Positions 42,283 through 50,147 of a DNA stretch of 64,000 bases are shown piece after piece; the first letter of the stretch is position 1, and each line of letters begins with the position of its first letter. The position numbers and the translations under genes are program-made. This stretch comes from JAHJQZ01 sp963675235. GTDB taxonomy: Bacteria; Pseudomonadota; Alphaproteobacteria; Rhizobiales; Devosiaceae. The notes beneath the pieces are model-generated. The model was not told the origin of the DNA. It saw nothing but the letters and a program-made list of their open reading frames with translations, and made no database searches. Location: contig CAXXFU010000002.1 of the NCBI GenBank assembly GCA_963675235.2, positions 434,001 to 498,000 on the forward strand, given 5' to 3'.

Positions 42283-43023
42283 GTGACGTTCCGCGCGTTG
42301 GAGTACGATGGCTATCTTGTTGATCTCGACGGCACTTTGGTAAGTGCCGGCGCGCTGCTGCCCGGCGCGCGCTGGCTTGTGGATAAGTTTGCCGATGCGA
42401 TGATGGTCGTCTCCAACGACGCCGAGCATACGCCCGACGAGTTGTCGCTAAAGCTTTCCGCGCTCGGGCTGGCGATCCCGGCCGAGGCCATCGTCCTTGC
42501 CGGGGCCACTGCAATTGACGAAATGGTCCGGATGGCGCCGGGCGCCCGCGTCATGCTGCTCACCAGCGCATCACTGGCGCGTTATGCGCGCCAGAAGGGA
42601 TTGCGCCCGTCCAGCACCCGTTGCGATTTCGTGCTTGTCGGCCGTGACCGGCGCTTGAGCTATGCCCGGCTGGCCCGTGCGGCGCGCGCCGTCGCCGAGG
42701 GCGTGCCGATGTGGATGGCCTGCCCCGACACATCGCACCGCGGACCCTCGGGCGAGCCGGTCCCGGAAACGGGCGCCATCGCGGCGGCCGTCATGGCTGC
42801 TGCAGGGGTAAGCTCCTGCCATGTTGTCGGCAAGCCTGAACCGACCCTGTTCGAAATCGCTTGCACGAGGCTCGAATCTCGGCCAGATCGCGTGTTGATG
42901 ATTGGCGACAACCCGGATACCGACGGCATCGGTGCCCGAACGCTCGGCATGGATTTTCTCGAAGTCCGGCCCGGCGATCTCGGCCCTGGCCTGTTCGCCG
43001 GGCCGGTGGCCGCGGAGGCTTGA
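42283..43023 (+). CDS. HAD-superfamily phosphatase, NagD-like
   Basis: Cytoplasmic phosphatase of 246 aa. HAD motifs: DLDGTL (I), VVSND (II), GKPEP (III, Lys) and GDNPDTD (IV), with a C2-type cap between II and III as in NagD/phosphoglycolate phosphatases. GTG 42283 is favoured; a TTG at 42256 is also in frame. It is divergent from the importer and 1 bp upstream of an RpiR regulator gene, so it probably dephosphorylates the imported compound or a derivative. Confidence 0.87.
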   Translation: MTFRALEYDGYLVDLDGTLVSAGALLPGARWLVDKFADAMMVVSNDAEHTPDELSLKLSALGLAIPAEAIVLAGATAIDEMVRMAPGARVMLLTSASLARYARQKGLRPSSTRCDFVLVGRDRRLSYARLARAARAVAEGVPMWMACPDTSHRGPSGEPVPETGAIAAAVMAAAGVSSCHVVGKPEPTLFEIACTRLESRPDRVLMIGDNPDTDGIGARTLGMDFLEVRPGDLGPGLFAGPVAAEA

Positions 43024-43024
43024 A

Positions 43025-43921
43025 ATGGCTGAAGTCTCGCAGGAGGCGAATGGGGACCGCGCAACGCGCGGCGGAGAGTTCACCGGCGCCATAGACCGGC
43101 TCAGGGCGTTGCGCGAGGATCTGCCGCCGACTGCGCGCCGCATCGCTGAATTCATCGTCTCCAATGCCTCGGACGTGATCCACATGTCCGTGACCGAGGT
43201 CGCCGAGCGTAGCGGCGCCAGCGAAGGCAGCGTTATCTCGCTGTGCCAGACCCTGGGCGCCCGTGGGTTTCAGCAGGTCAAGATCGCCCTGGCACGCGAA
43301 CTGGTTCAGCCGGTGCAGTTCATCCATGAGGACCTGCTGCCCGGCGATTCGATGCAGTCGGTCGTCGAAAAGGTTTTTCAGTCCGATCTCAACGCCTTGC
43401 AGGATACATTGAAAGCGCTGGACGTCGGCGCGGTGCAGCGGGCCGTCGACGCTATTCGCAGAGCCAAGCGGGTGGAGGTCTTTGGCATCGGCAGCGCCGC
43501 GACCATCGCCGAAGATGCCAATTATCGCCTTTTGCGCATCGGCATTCCGTCGCGCGCCAGCGTCGATAGCCACGTGCAGGCAATTACGGCCTCGCTGTGC
43601 AACCCGGAGGTGGCGGTGATCACCATCTCGCATTCCGGCTCGACAATCGAGACACTCACGGCGACGCGCCTTGCCAAGGAGGCCGGCGCGACGACCGTTG
43701 TCGTCACCAATTTCGGCAAGTCACCGATCCTCGCTTTCGCCGATATCGTTCTCAACACGCTGGCGCGCGAGACTCAGTTCCGGACAGAGGCCATGACGAG
43801 CCGCATCGCCCAGTTGGCCGTCATTGATGCCCTGATCGCCGGACTGGCGCTCGCCGACCACGACCGCTCGACGGCAACGATTGCCAAGACCTTTGAGGTG
43901 CTGTCGTCCAAGCGCGTGTAG
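43025..43921 (+). CDS. MurR/RpiR-family transcriptional regulator
   Basis: Regulator with N-terminal HTH_6 (~25-100; PPTARRIAEFIVSNASDVIHM, VAERSGASEGSVISLCQTLG) and C-terminal SIS domain (~125-265; FGIGSAATIAEDANYRLLRIG, ISHSGSTIETLTATRLAKEAGA), 298 aa. SIS domains bind phosphosugars. It directly follows the HAD gene and probably controls both that gene and the divergent importer operon through the inverted repeat at 42212. This supports a phosphorylated sugar or muropeptide-type inducer. Confidence 0.92.
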   Translation: MAEVSQEANGDRATRGGEFTGAIDRLRALREDLPPTARRIAEFIVSNASDVIHMSVTEVAERSGASEGSVISLCQTLGARGFQQVKIALARELVQPVQFIHEDLLPGDSMQSVVEKVFQSDLNALQDTLKALDVGAVQRAVDAIRRAKRVEVFGIGSAATIAEDANYRLLRIGIPSRASVDSHVQAITASLCNPEVAVITISHSGSTIETLTATRLAKEAGATTVVVTNFGKSPILAFADIVLNTLARETQFRTEAMTSRIAQLAVIDALIAGLALADHDRSTATIAKTFEVLSSKRV

Positions 43922-44034
43922 TGATCGCACAGGCGGTTTGGCCGGATTGCGCGCCAATCGTCGGCCGGCCGGGGGATCGTTTGGGACTGGGTCGCCTTTG
44001 AGGGGATCGCAGGGTTTTGGGCAGTCGGACGGTC

Positions 44035-45078
44035 TTACCTGCCCGACTTGGCAAAGCCCTCCCACAAGCCGTTGATATAGGTTGCGCCGAGCGCCCGGTC
44101 GTAAAGCCCGTAGCCGGGCTTGCCGGTTTCGCCCCAGATCATCCTGCCGTGATCGGGGCGGAAATAACCCTCGAATCCCGTCTCGTAATAGGCGCGCACG
44201 ACCTGGCCGAGATCCACCGAACCTTCCGAAGACAGGTGGGCGGTTTCGTGGAAATCGCCCTTTTCGTTGGTGGCGACGTTGCGCAGATGGGCAAAGGCGA
44301 TGCGGTTGCGGCCGGAGAACTCGCGGACCATCGCGACCAGGTCGTTGCCGAGATCGGCGCCGAGCGAACCAGTGCAAAGGGTCAGCGCATTGGCCGGACT
44401 GTCGACGATGGCGAGGATGCGGTCGAGGTCGTCGCGGTTCTTGACGATACGCGGCAGGCCGAAGATCGGGCGGGGCGGATCGTCGGGATGGATGGCCATG
44501 CGCACGCCTGCTTTTTCGGCGACCGGCACGATCCGTTCGAGGAAATAGCTGAGATTGGCAAACAGCGTCGCCTCGTCGACATCGGCATATTCGGCCAGCA
44601 GTGCTGACAGCTCTTCCGGTTTGTAGCTGGCGTCCCAGCCGGGAAGGCTCAGGCCCTTGCTGAGGTCGATGGAATCGGCTTGGAAGGCATCGAAGGACAG
44701 GCAGGTCGAGCCATCGGGCAGGACCATTTCGAGATCGGTGCGGGTCCAGTCGAACACCGGCATGAAATTGTAGCACACGACCTTGATGCCTTCGGCGCCG
44801 AGGTTTTTCAGCGTCTCGCAGTAATTGTCGATCAGTTGGTCGCGATCGGGTTTGCCGAGCTTGATGTCCTCGTGCACCGGAACGGATTCCACCACTTCGA
44901 AGCTCAGGCCCGCCGCTTCGATTGTGGTCTTGAGCGCCTTGATGGCCTCGCGCGGCCAGACCTCGCCGACAGGGATGTCGTAGATGGCCGTGACAATGCC
45001 CTGCATGCCCGGAATCTGCCTGATATCCGTGAGGGTTACCGGATCATCCTTGCCGTACCAGCGGAAGGTCATTTTCAT
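44035..45078 (-). CDS. uxuA: Mannonate dehydratase
   Basis: Enzyme converting D-mannonate to 2-keto-3-deoxy-gluconate in glucuronate catabolism, 347 aa. Family blocks: MKMTFRWYGKDDPVTLTDIRQIPG, VESVPVHEDIKLG, VCYNFMPVFDWTRTDL, MAIHPDDPP, NALTLCTGSLG, HLRNV and GYFRPDHGRMIWGE. The shorter length (E. coli enzyme ~394) is usual for the short-type UxuA. ATG 45078 follows AAGGA. It ends the minus-strand importer operon, suggesting that the imported compound yields a hexuronate or mannonate. Confidence 0.94.
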   Translation of the reverse strand: MKMTFRWYGKDDPVTLTDIRQIPGMQGIVTAIYDIPVGEVWPREAIKALKTTIEAAGLSFEVVESVPVHEDIKLGKPDRDQLIDNYCETLKNLGAEGIKVVCYNFMPVFDWTRTDLEMVLPDGSTCLSFDAFQADSIDLSKGLSLPGWDASYKPEELSALLAEYADVDEATLFANLSYFLERIVPVAEKAGVRMAIHPDDPPRPIFGLPRIVKNRDDLDRILAIVDSPANALTLCTGSLGADLGNDLVAMVREFSGRNRIAFAHLRNVATNEKGDFHETAHLSSEGSVDLGQVVRAYYETGFEGYFRPDHGRMIWGETGKPGYGLYDRALGATYINGLWEGFAKSGR

Positions 45079-45223
45079 GGCGGGTCCTTTCTGAGTCCGT
45101 CGGACAACCGGCATGGCTCATAGCACTATCGCCGTGTTTGCAGCAATTGGCCTTCCGACGCGGCTTCGATGACGCGACCGAGTGCCGAGGCGTAGTACCG
45201 GATGATGCGATTGACGGCGCCGT

Positions 45224-45730
45224 TCAGCCGTCAAGAAACCGGGCGGCGAGATAGGCGGCCTTGGCCGGGACGGCGAGCAGGCGCTTGAGGTCGGCGACGC
45301 GCTCGGGCGTGTAGTAGTGGGCTTCGTGCAGGACGTTGACCGTGCAGACAAGTTCGTCCTTGAGGATCACCGGCATGTTGACGACCGACCCGCAGCCCAG
45401 CGATCCGATGAGTTCGTGATCCGGGAAGACCTTGGCGATGTCCTCGATCGTGTTGGCGACGAAGTCGCGGCGCTGTTTGTGGACGATGTCGAACCAGTCG
45501 TCGAAGTGGATCGGCTTGGTGCCGGATGTCGGGTAGCTCGCCGGATCGCTGGTATAGGCCCGCCGGGCCAGACCGGCCGACATGTCGACGCTCATGATGG
45601 TGAAAAGCTTCACTCCGACAGTTTTCTCGGTCAGCACCTGCAAGGCTGCATAGGCCTGTTCGGGCGTCGTGGCGTTGGAAAGTGCGTCGTTGAACTCGGC
45701 CATGGCGGTGTCGGCCGCAGAAACTGTCAT
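45224..45730 (-). CDS. Stand-alone GAF-domain protein
   Basis: Predicted cytoplasmic 168-aa protein made almost wholly of one GAF domain (~15-160: EQAYAALQVLTEKTVGVKLFTIMSVD, GSLGCGSVVNMPVILKDELVCTVNVLHEAHYYT, VADLKRLLAVPAKAAYLA). GAF domains bind small molecules. It has no output domain, and lies 16 bp after the second ATPase of the importer and before uxuA, so it may sense or sequester the imported ligand. Exact role unknown. Confidence 0.8.
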   Translation of the reverse strand: MTVSAADTAMAEFNDALSNATTPEQAYAALQVLTEKTVGVKLFTIMSVDMSAGLARRAYTSDPASYPTSGTKPIHFDDWFDIVHKQRRDFVANTIEDIAKVFPDHELIGSLGCGSVVNMPVILKDELVCTVNVLHEAHYYTPERVADLKRLLAVPAKAAYLAARFLDG

Positions 45731-45746
45731 CTGTCTTGTCCCGGAG

Positions 45747-46487
45747 TTACGAGGTTTTGCCGCCGCTCGTTTCGTAGAGCTCGCGGGAATAGGGATCGGA
45801 CAGGGTGCCCGACTTGAGCCGGCCGACATCGGCGATCTCGACAATGCGCCCCTGGCGCATGATGGCGAGGCGGTCGCACAGGAACGACACGACCGGCAGA
45901 TTATGGGTGACCAGCAGAAATGTAAGGTTCTGTTCCTTACGCAACCTTTTGAGAAGGTTGAGGATTTCAGCCTGAACCGAGACGTCGAGCGCCGAAGTCG
46001 GCTCATCGAGCAGGAGCACCCTGGGTTCGAGCATCAGGGCGCGGGCGATGGCGACGCGCTGGCGCTGGCCGCCTGACAGCTGATGCGGGTAGCGGAAACG
46101 GAAGCGCCGGTCGAGGCCGACGGCCTCGAGCATGGCCTCGATGCGGTTGGATCTGTCGCCGATGCCGTGGACGTTGAGCGGCTCGCCGAGCGTCGCATCG
46201 ATGGTCTTGCGCGGATGAAGGGAGCCATAAGGGTCCTGAAACACCATCTGGCACTTGCGGGCAAAGCCCTTGTCGACCCCGGGTTTGCGCGGCTGACCGA
46301 GTACGGAGACCTCGCCGGTCCAGGTCGTGCCGAGGCCGGCAATGGCCCTGAGGATCGTCGATTTGCCCGAACCGCTTTCGCCGACCAGGCCGAAGCTCTC
46401 GCCCTCGGCCACCTCGAAACTGGTGGCAAAGGCGACCTTGGTGTCGCCGTAGGAAATATCGACATTGTCCAGCGAGATGGCGCTCAT
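45747..46487 (-). CDS. ABC transporter ATP-binding protein, DppF type
   Basis: ATPase of 246 aa. Walker A GESGSGKS, Q-loop FQDP, signature LSGGQRQRV, Walker B LLLDEP and H-loop VTHN. It is shorter than typical DppF because the C-terminal cysteine-rich segment is missing. ATG 46487 overlaps the upstream ATPase stop by 4 nt. Confidence 0.9.
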   Translation of the reverse strand: MSAISLDNVDISYGDTKVAFATSFEVAEGESFGLVGESGSGKSTILRAIAGLGTTWTGEVSVLGQPRKPGVDKGFARKCQMVFQDPYGSLHPRKTIDATLGEPLNVHGIGDRSNRIEAMLEAVGLDRRFRFRYPHQLSGGQRQRVAIARALMLEPRVLLLDEPTSALDVSVQAEILNLLKRLRKEQNLTFLLVTHNLPVVSFLCDRLAIMRQGRIVEIADVGRLKSGTLSDPYSRELYETSGGKTS

Positions 46488-47320
46488 GTCGCCTCCCACT
46501 GGCTGCGGTCGAGCGTCGGCAGGACGTCCCGCGTCTCGTTCATGTGCGGCATGGCAGCGATGAGGCCGCGTGTGTACGGATGCGCGGCGCTGGACAGTTC
46601 GCTGGCCACGCATTCCTCGACGATCTCGCCGGCATTCATCACCAGGATGCGGTCGCAGTAGTTCGAGACCAGCTCGAGATCGTGGCTAATCAGGATCAGC
46701 CCCATGCCTTTGGTGCGCACCAGCTCATCCATGATGTCGAGCACCTGCGCCTGGATCGACACATCGAGGGCCGAGGTCGGCTCGTCGGCGATGAGGAGGT
46801 CCGGCTCCGGCACGAGCATCATGGCGATCATCACGCGCTGGCCCATGCCGCCTGAGACTTCGTGCGGATAGAGCCGCATGACGCGGTCGGGGTCGTCGAT
46901 GCGCACGGCTTCGAGCATGTCGCGGCTGCGTTTGGCGATCTCGCGGCGAGAAAGCCTGGTATGGGCGACCAGGGCTTCGGCGATCTGGGCGCCGATGGTC
47001 ATGACCGGATTGAGCGAGAATTTCGGATCCTGCATGACCATTGAGATGCGGGCGCCGCGAATGGCACGCATCTGCTTCTCGGATTGCCCGAGAATGTCGA
47101 TGCCGGAGAAGGTGAGGCGGTCGGCGCTGACCAGCCCCGGTGGGCGAATGAGCTTGAGAATTGACCGGCCGGTCATCGACTTGCCCGAGCCGCTTTCGCC
47201 GACGATGCCGAGGCGTTCGCGGCCGAGGGTGAAGGAGATCTGCTTGACCACCTCGACCCGTCCATAGGGCGTGGGGAAACTGACCGTGAGGTTGTCGATG
47301 TCGAGCAGGGGGCCGGTCAC
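46484..47320 (-). CDS. ABC transporter ATP-binding protein, DppD type
   Basis: ATPase of 278 aa. Walker A GESGSGKS, Q-loop MQDPKFSLNP, signature VSGGMGQRV (LSGGMRQRV is usual, so R to G at the fifth variable site), Walker B LLIADEP. GTG 47320 follows GGGAGAG and overlaps the permease stop (GTGA). It also lacks the cysteine-rich C-terminal extension. Functions with the adjacent DppF-type ATPase. Confidence 0.9.
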   Translation of the reverse strand: MTGPLLDIDNLTVSFPTPYGRVEVVKQISFTLGRERLGIVGESGSGKSMTGRSILKLIRPPGLVSADRLTFSGIDILGQSEKQMRAIRGARISMVMQDPKFSLNPVMTIGAQIAEALVAHTRLSRREIAKRSRDMLEAVRIDDPDRVMRLYPHEVSGGMGQRVMIAMMLVPEPDLLIADEPTSALDVSIQAQVLDIMDELVRTKGMGLILISHDLELVSNYCDRILVMNAGEIVEECVASELSSAAHPYTRGLIAAMPHMNETRDVLPTLDRSQWEAT

Positions 47321-48222
47321 GAGTTCTCTCCCTGGCGCGGGTCGAGGACGTCCCGGAGGCCATCGCCGAGGAAGCAGAAGCCGAGGCTGACGATGATGAT
47401 GGCGAAGCCGGGCATCGTCGCCACCCACCACTGGTCGAGGATGAAGGTGCGGCCGCGCGAGATCATGGCGCCCCATTCGGGCAGAGGCGGCTGCGCGCCG
47501 AGGCCGATGAAGCCGAGGCCTGCCGCGGTCAGGATGATGCCGGCCATGTCGAGCGTGACGCGGATGATCATCGAGGAAGTACACAGAGGCAGGATGTGCG
47601 AGAATATGATGCGCGCCGAGGCCGCGCCCTGCATCTGCACGGCGGTGATGAACTCGGAATTGCGGAAGGTCAGCGTTTCGGCCCGTGCGATACGGGCATA
47701 GGCCGGCCAGGCGGTGATGGCGATGGCAATGATGGCGTTCTCGACACCCGGACCGAGCGCGGCGACGAAGGCAAGGGCCAGGATCAGTTTGGGCATCGAC
47801 AGGAACACATCGGTGATGCCCATCAGGATCTTGTCGATCCAGCCGCCGAAATAGCCTGAGACGGCGCCGACGATCAATCCGATCGGCGCCGAAATGATGG
47901 CCACCAGCATGACGATCATCAAGGTGATGCGCGACCCGTAGATGACGCGCGAATAGATGTCGCGCCCGAGCTCGTCGGTGCCCATCCAGTGTTCGGCGCT
48001 CGGCGGTTTCAGCCGGTTGGCGAGATCCTGTCCGACGGGCGTGTAAGGGGCTAGCACAGGCGCGAGGATGGCGGTGGCGATCAGCAGCAGGACGATGGCA
48101 AGACCGAGCGTTGCCAATGGGTTATGCAATAGAGCGACAGTGACGCGGTAGGTGCGCCCCATGCGCGCCTGAAAACGCGAGGTCGGAGAATCGGCGAGCA
48201 GCCAGTCGCGTGTCGTCGCCAT
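47317..48222 (-). CDS. ABC transporter permease, DppC type
   Basis: Inner-membrane permease, 301 aa: GTDELGRDIYSRVIYGSRIT, EAA loop FITAVQMQGAASARIIFSHILP, and GDGLRDVLDPRQ at the end. ATG 48222 overlaps the stop of the DppB-type gene by one base. Standard family length. Confidence 0.92.
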   Translation of the reverse strand: MATTRDWLLADSPTSRFQARMGRTYRVTVALLHNPLATLGLAIVLLLIATAILAPVLAPYTPVGQDLANRLKPPSAEHWMGTDELGRDIYSRVIYGSRITLMIVMLVAIISAPIGLIVGAVSGYFGGWIDKILMGITDVFLSMPKLILALAFVAALGPGVENAIIAIAITAWPAYARIARAETLTFRNSEFITAVQMQGAASARIIFSHILPLCTSSMIIRVTLDMAGIILTAAGLGFIGLGAQPPLPEWGAMISRGRTFILDQWWVATMPGFAIIIVSLGFCFLGDGLRDVLDPRQGENS

Positions 48223-49313
48223 CAGCGCGCCCTCGGATCGAGGACGCGATAGAGCACGTCCGATATCTTGTTGATGAAGATGAAGACCGAGCCGATGACC
48301 AGCGTGGCGCCGAGCACGGCGTTCATGTCGGCATTGAGCAGGGCGGTGGTCAGGTAATTGCCGATGCCGGGCCAGGAGAAAACCGTCTCGATCATCACCG
48401 AGCCTTCGAGCAGACCGGCGTAGCTCAGCCCGATGACGGTGATCAGCGGCACCAGGATAGGCCTGAAGGCGTGACGCCAGATGACGATGCGCTCGCTGAC
48501 GCCCTTGACGCGCGCCGTGGTGACAAACTCCTGACTCAGCTGGTCGAGCATGAAGGACCGGGTCATGCGGGCGATATAGGCGAGGCTGAAAAAGCCGAGC
48601 ACGGAGGCCGGCAGGACAAGGTGCGAGATGGCATTGAAGAAGATGTCCGTCTCGCCGGCCAAGAGGCTGTCGACAAGGATCAAGCCGGTGACCGGCGGTA
48701 CCAGCCCGTCAAAGAAGATGTCGAGCCGTCCCGGACCGCCGACCAGTTGCAGGCGGGCATAAAACAGCGCGAGACCGACAAGGCCAAGCCAGAAGGCCGG
48801 CACCGAATAGCCGAGCAGGCCGAAAACGCGGATGATCTGGTCGAGCCATGTTCCCTGCCGGCTGGCGGCATAAACGCCCATCGGCACGCCGAGCACGATG
48901 CCGATGATGATGCCGATGGTCGCCATTTCAAGCGTGGCGGGGAAGAACCGCGCCAGGTCGTCGATCACCGGACGCCCGGTCGAGACCGACATGCCGAAAT
49001 TGCCCTGCACGATGTCAGCGACATAGGCGACGAACTGCACGAACAGCGGCTGATCGAGTCCCATCGCCTTTTTGGCGGCCTCGTAGACCTCGGGCGTGGC
49101 CCGATCGCCGACGACGGACAGCACCGGGTCGATCGGGATGACGCGGCCGATGAAGAAGGTGATGGCCAGAAGACCGAGAAAGGTCAGTGCCACAGTCACG
49201 ATGAAGCCGCCAAAGGCCAGAACAAGGCGGTTTGCGCGTTTGCGCCTTGCCGCGGCAACGGCCGCGACGGCAGGCGGCATGTCGCGTGTCTGGTCCTGCG
49301 GCTCGAAGCTCAA
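48222..49313 (-). CDS. ABC transporter permease, DppB type
   Basis: Inner-membrane permease of 363 aa, about 40 residues longer at the N-terminus than usual (Met-rich, charged extension before LVLAFGGFIVTVALTFLGLLAITFF). The start is taken as TTG 49313 because AGAGGA lies ~10 nt upstream; ATG 49280 has no clear Shine-Dalgarno. EAA loop: EFVTTARVKGVSERIVIWRHAFRP. First gene of the operon, divergent from the XRE-cupin regulator. Confidence 0.88.
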   Translation of the reverse strand: MSFEPQDQTRDMPPAVAAVAAARRKRANRLVLAFGGFIVTVALTFLGLLAITFFIGRVIPIDPVLSVVGDRATPEVYEAAKKAMGLDQPLFVQFVAYVADIVQGNFGMSVSTGRPVIDDLARFFPATLEMATIGIIIGIVLGVPMGVYAASRQGTWLDQIIRVFGLLGYSVPAFWLGLVGLALFYARLQLVGGPGRLDIFFDGLVPPVTGLILVDSLLAGETDIFFNAISHLVLPASVLGFFSLAYIARMTRSFMLDQLSQEFVTTARVKGVSERIVIWRHAFRPILVPLITVIGLSYAGLLEGSVMIETVFSWPGIGNYLTTALLNADMNAVLGATLVIGSVFIFINKISDVLYRVLDPRAR

Positions 49314-49421
49314 GCGTCAAATATCCTCTTGATGAACAGATGATAGCGCACGCGCCCTGACCTGCCGAGCAACGCCTGTCTGTCACTTTTCGCTTGCGAT
49401 CATACAAATGATTTTGCTTTG

Positions 49422-49440
49422 ATCAAAAAAATTTTTTGAT
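49422..49440. promoter_or_regulatory. Palindromic operator before the XRE-cupin regulator
   Basis: ATCAAAAAA-A-TTTTTTGAT is a perfect 9-bp inverted repeat around one base. It lies 14 bp before the regulator start and in the divergent promoter of the importer, consistent with autoregulation and control of both sides. Confidence 0.65.
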
Positions 49441-49454
49441 GCGAAGGTGTGCAG

Positions 49455-50147
49455 ATGGTGCGGGGGCAGGTCGGACTGGCCGACGACGAGCATCCGAAAG
49501 TGGGTGCGATCATCCGCGCACGCCGCCGCCAGATGCAGCTGACGCTGCAGGCCCTCGCCGATGCTGCCCATATTTCGGTCGGCTATCTCAGCCAGGTCGA
49601 GCGCGACCATGCGACGCCGTCTCTGGGCACGCTGGCCCAGATCTCCCGCGCCCTCGATGTCGGCATCGACTATTTCATCGCCACGCCCAGCGCCAAGACG
49701 GCGCTGACAAGGCAAGGCGACCGCCGCAAGTTCTCGGTCGATGGGTCCTCCGTGATCTACGAACAGCTTGGTGCCGAATTTCCCGGAAATGTCCTGTCCT
49801 CGTTCATTCTGACCGTGCCGCCCGGCTATCGCTCCGAGGTCGTCAGTCACGAAGGCGAGGAGATTCTCTACGTGCTCGAAGGCGCGATCACCCAGCGGCT
49901 CGACGATGAGGAGATGGTGATGGCGGCCGGGGACAGTTTGCATTTTCGCGGCAACCGCCCACACGCCTGGTCCAATCACACCGATCAGCCGGCAAGACTG
50001 CTGTGGACCGGATCGCTCACGCTTTTCCGCTCGAGTGCGCAACCACGCACCGGGGCAGAAGCCAACAAGAAATCCGGCGTCAAGCCGGTCAAGCCGGTCA
50101 AGAAGGTCAGGAAACCGACGGCCAAAACCAAGGAGAGAAAACAATGA
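49455..50147 (+). CDS. XRE-family regulator with C-terminal cupin domain
   Basis: Small-molecule-responsive repressor, 230 aa. HTH at ~15-70 (IIRARRRQMQLTLQALADAAHISVGYLSQVERDHATPS) and a cupin_2 domain at ~105-180 (VVSHEGEEILYVLEGAITQRL, GDSLHFRGNRPHAWSN). After the cupin comes an unusual Lys/Pro-rich basic tail (KKSGVKPVKPVKKVRKPTAK). ATG 49455 has GAAGG upstream; GTG 49449 is also in frame. Its last codons overlap the start of the binding-protein gene, so receptor and regulator are co-translated. Confidence 0.9.
   Translation: MVRGQVGLADDEHPKVGAIIRARRRQMQLTLQALADAAHISVGYLSQVERDHATPSLGTLAQISRALDVGIDYFIATPSAKTALTRQGDRRKFSVDGSSVIYEQLGAEFPGNVLSSFILTVPPGYRSEVVSHEGEEILYVLEGAITQRLDDEEMVMAAGDSLHFRGNRPHAWSNHTDQPARLLWTGSLTLFRSSAQPRTGAEANKKSGVKPVKPVKKVRKPTAKTKERKQ

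Noticed and set aside
48210..49343. Long open frame of 377 codons on the plus strand opposite the DppB-type permease
   Set aside because: His/Asp/Glu/Arg-rich composition typical of the complement of a membrane-protein gene; the minus-strand gene has all DppB features.
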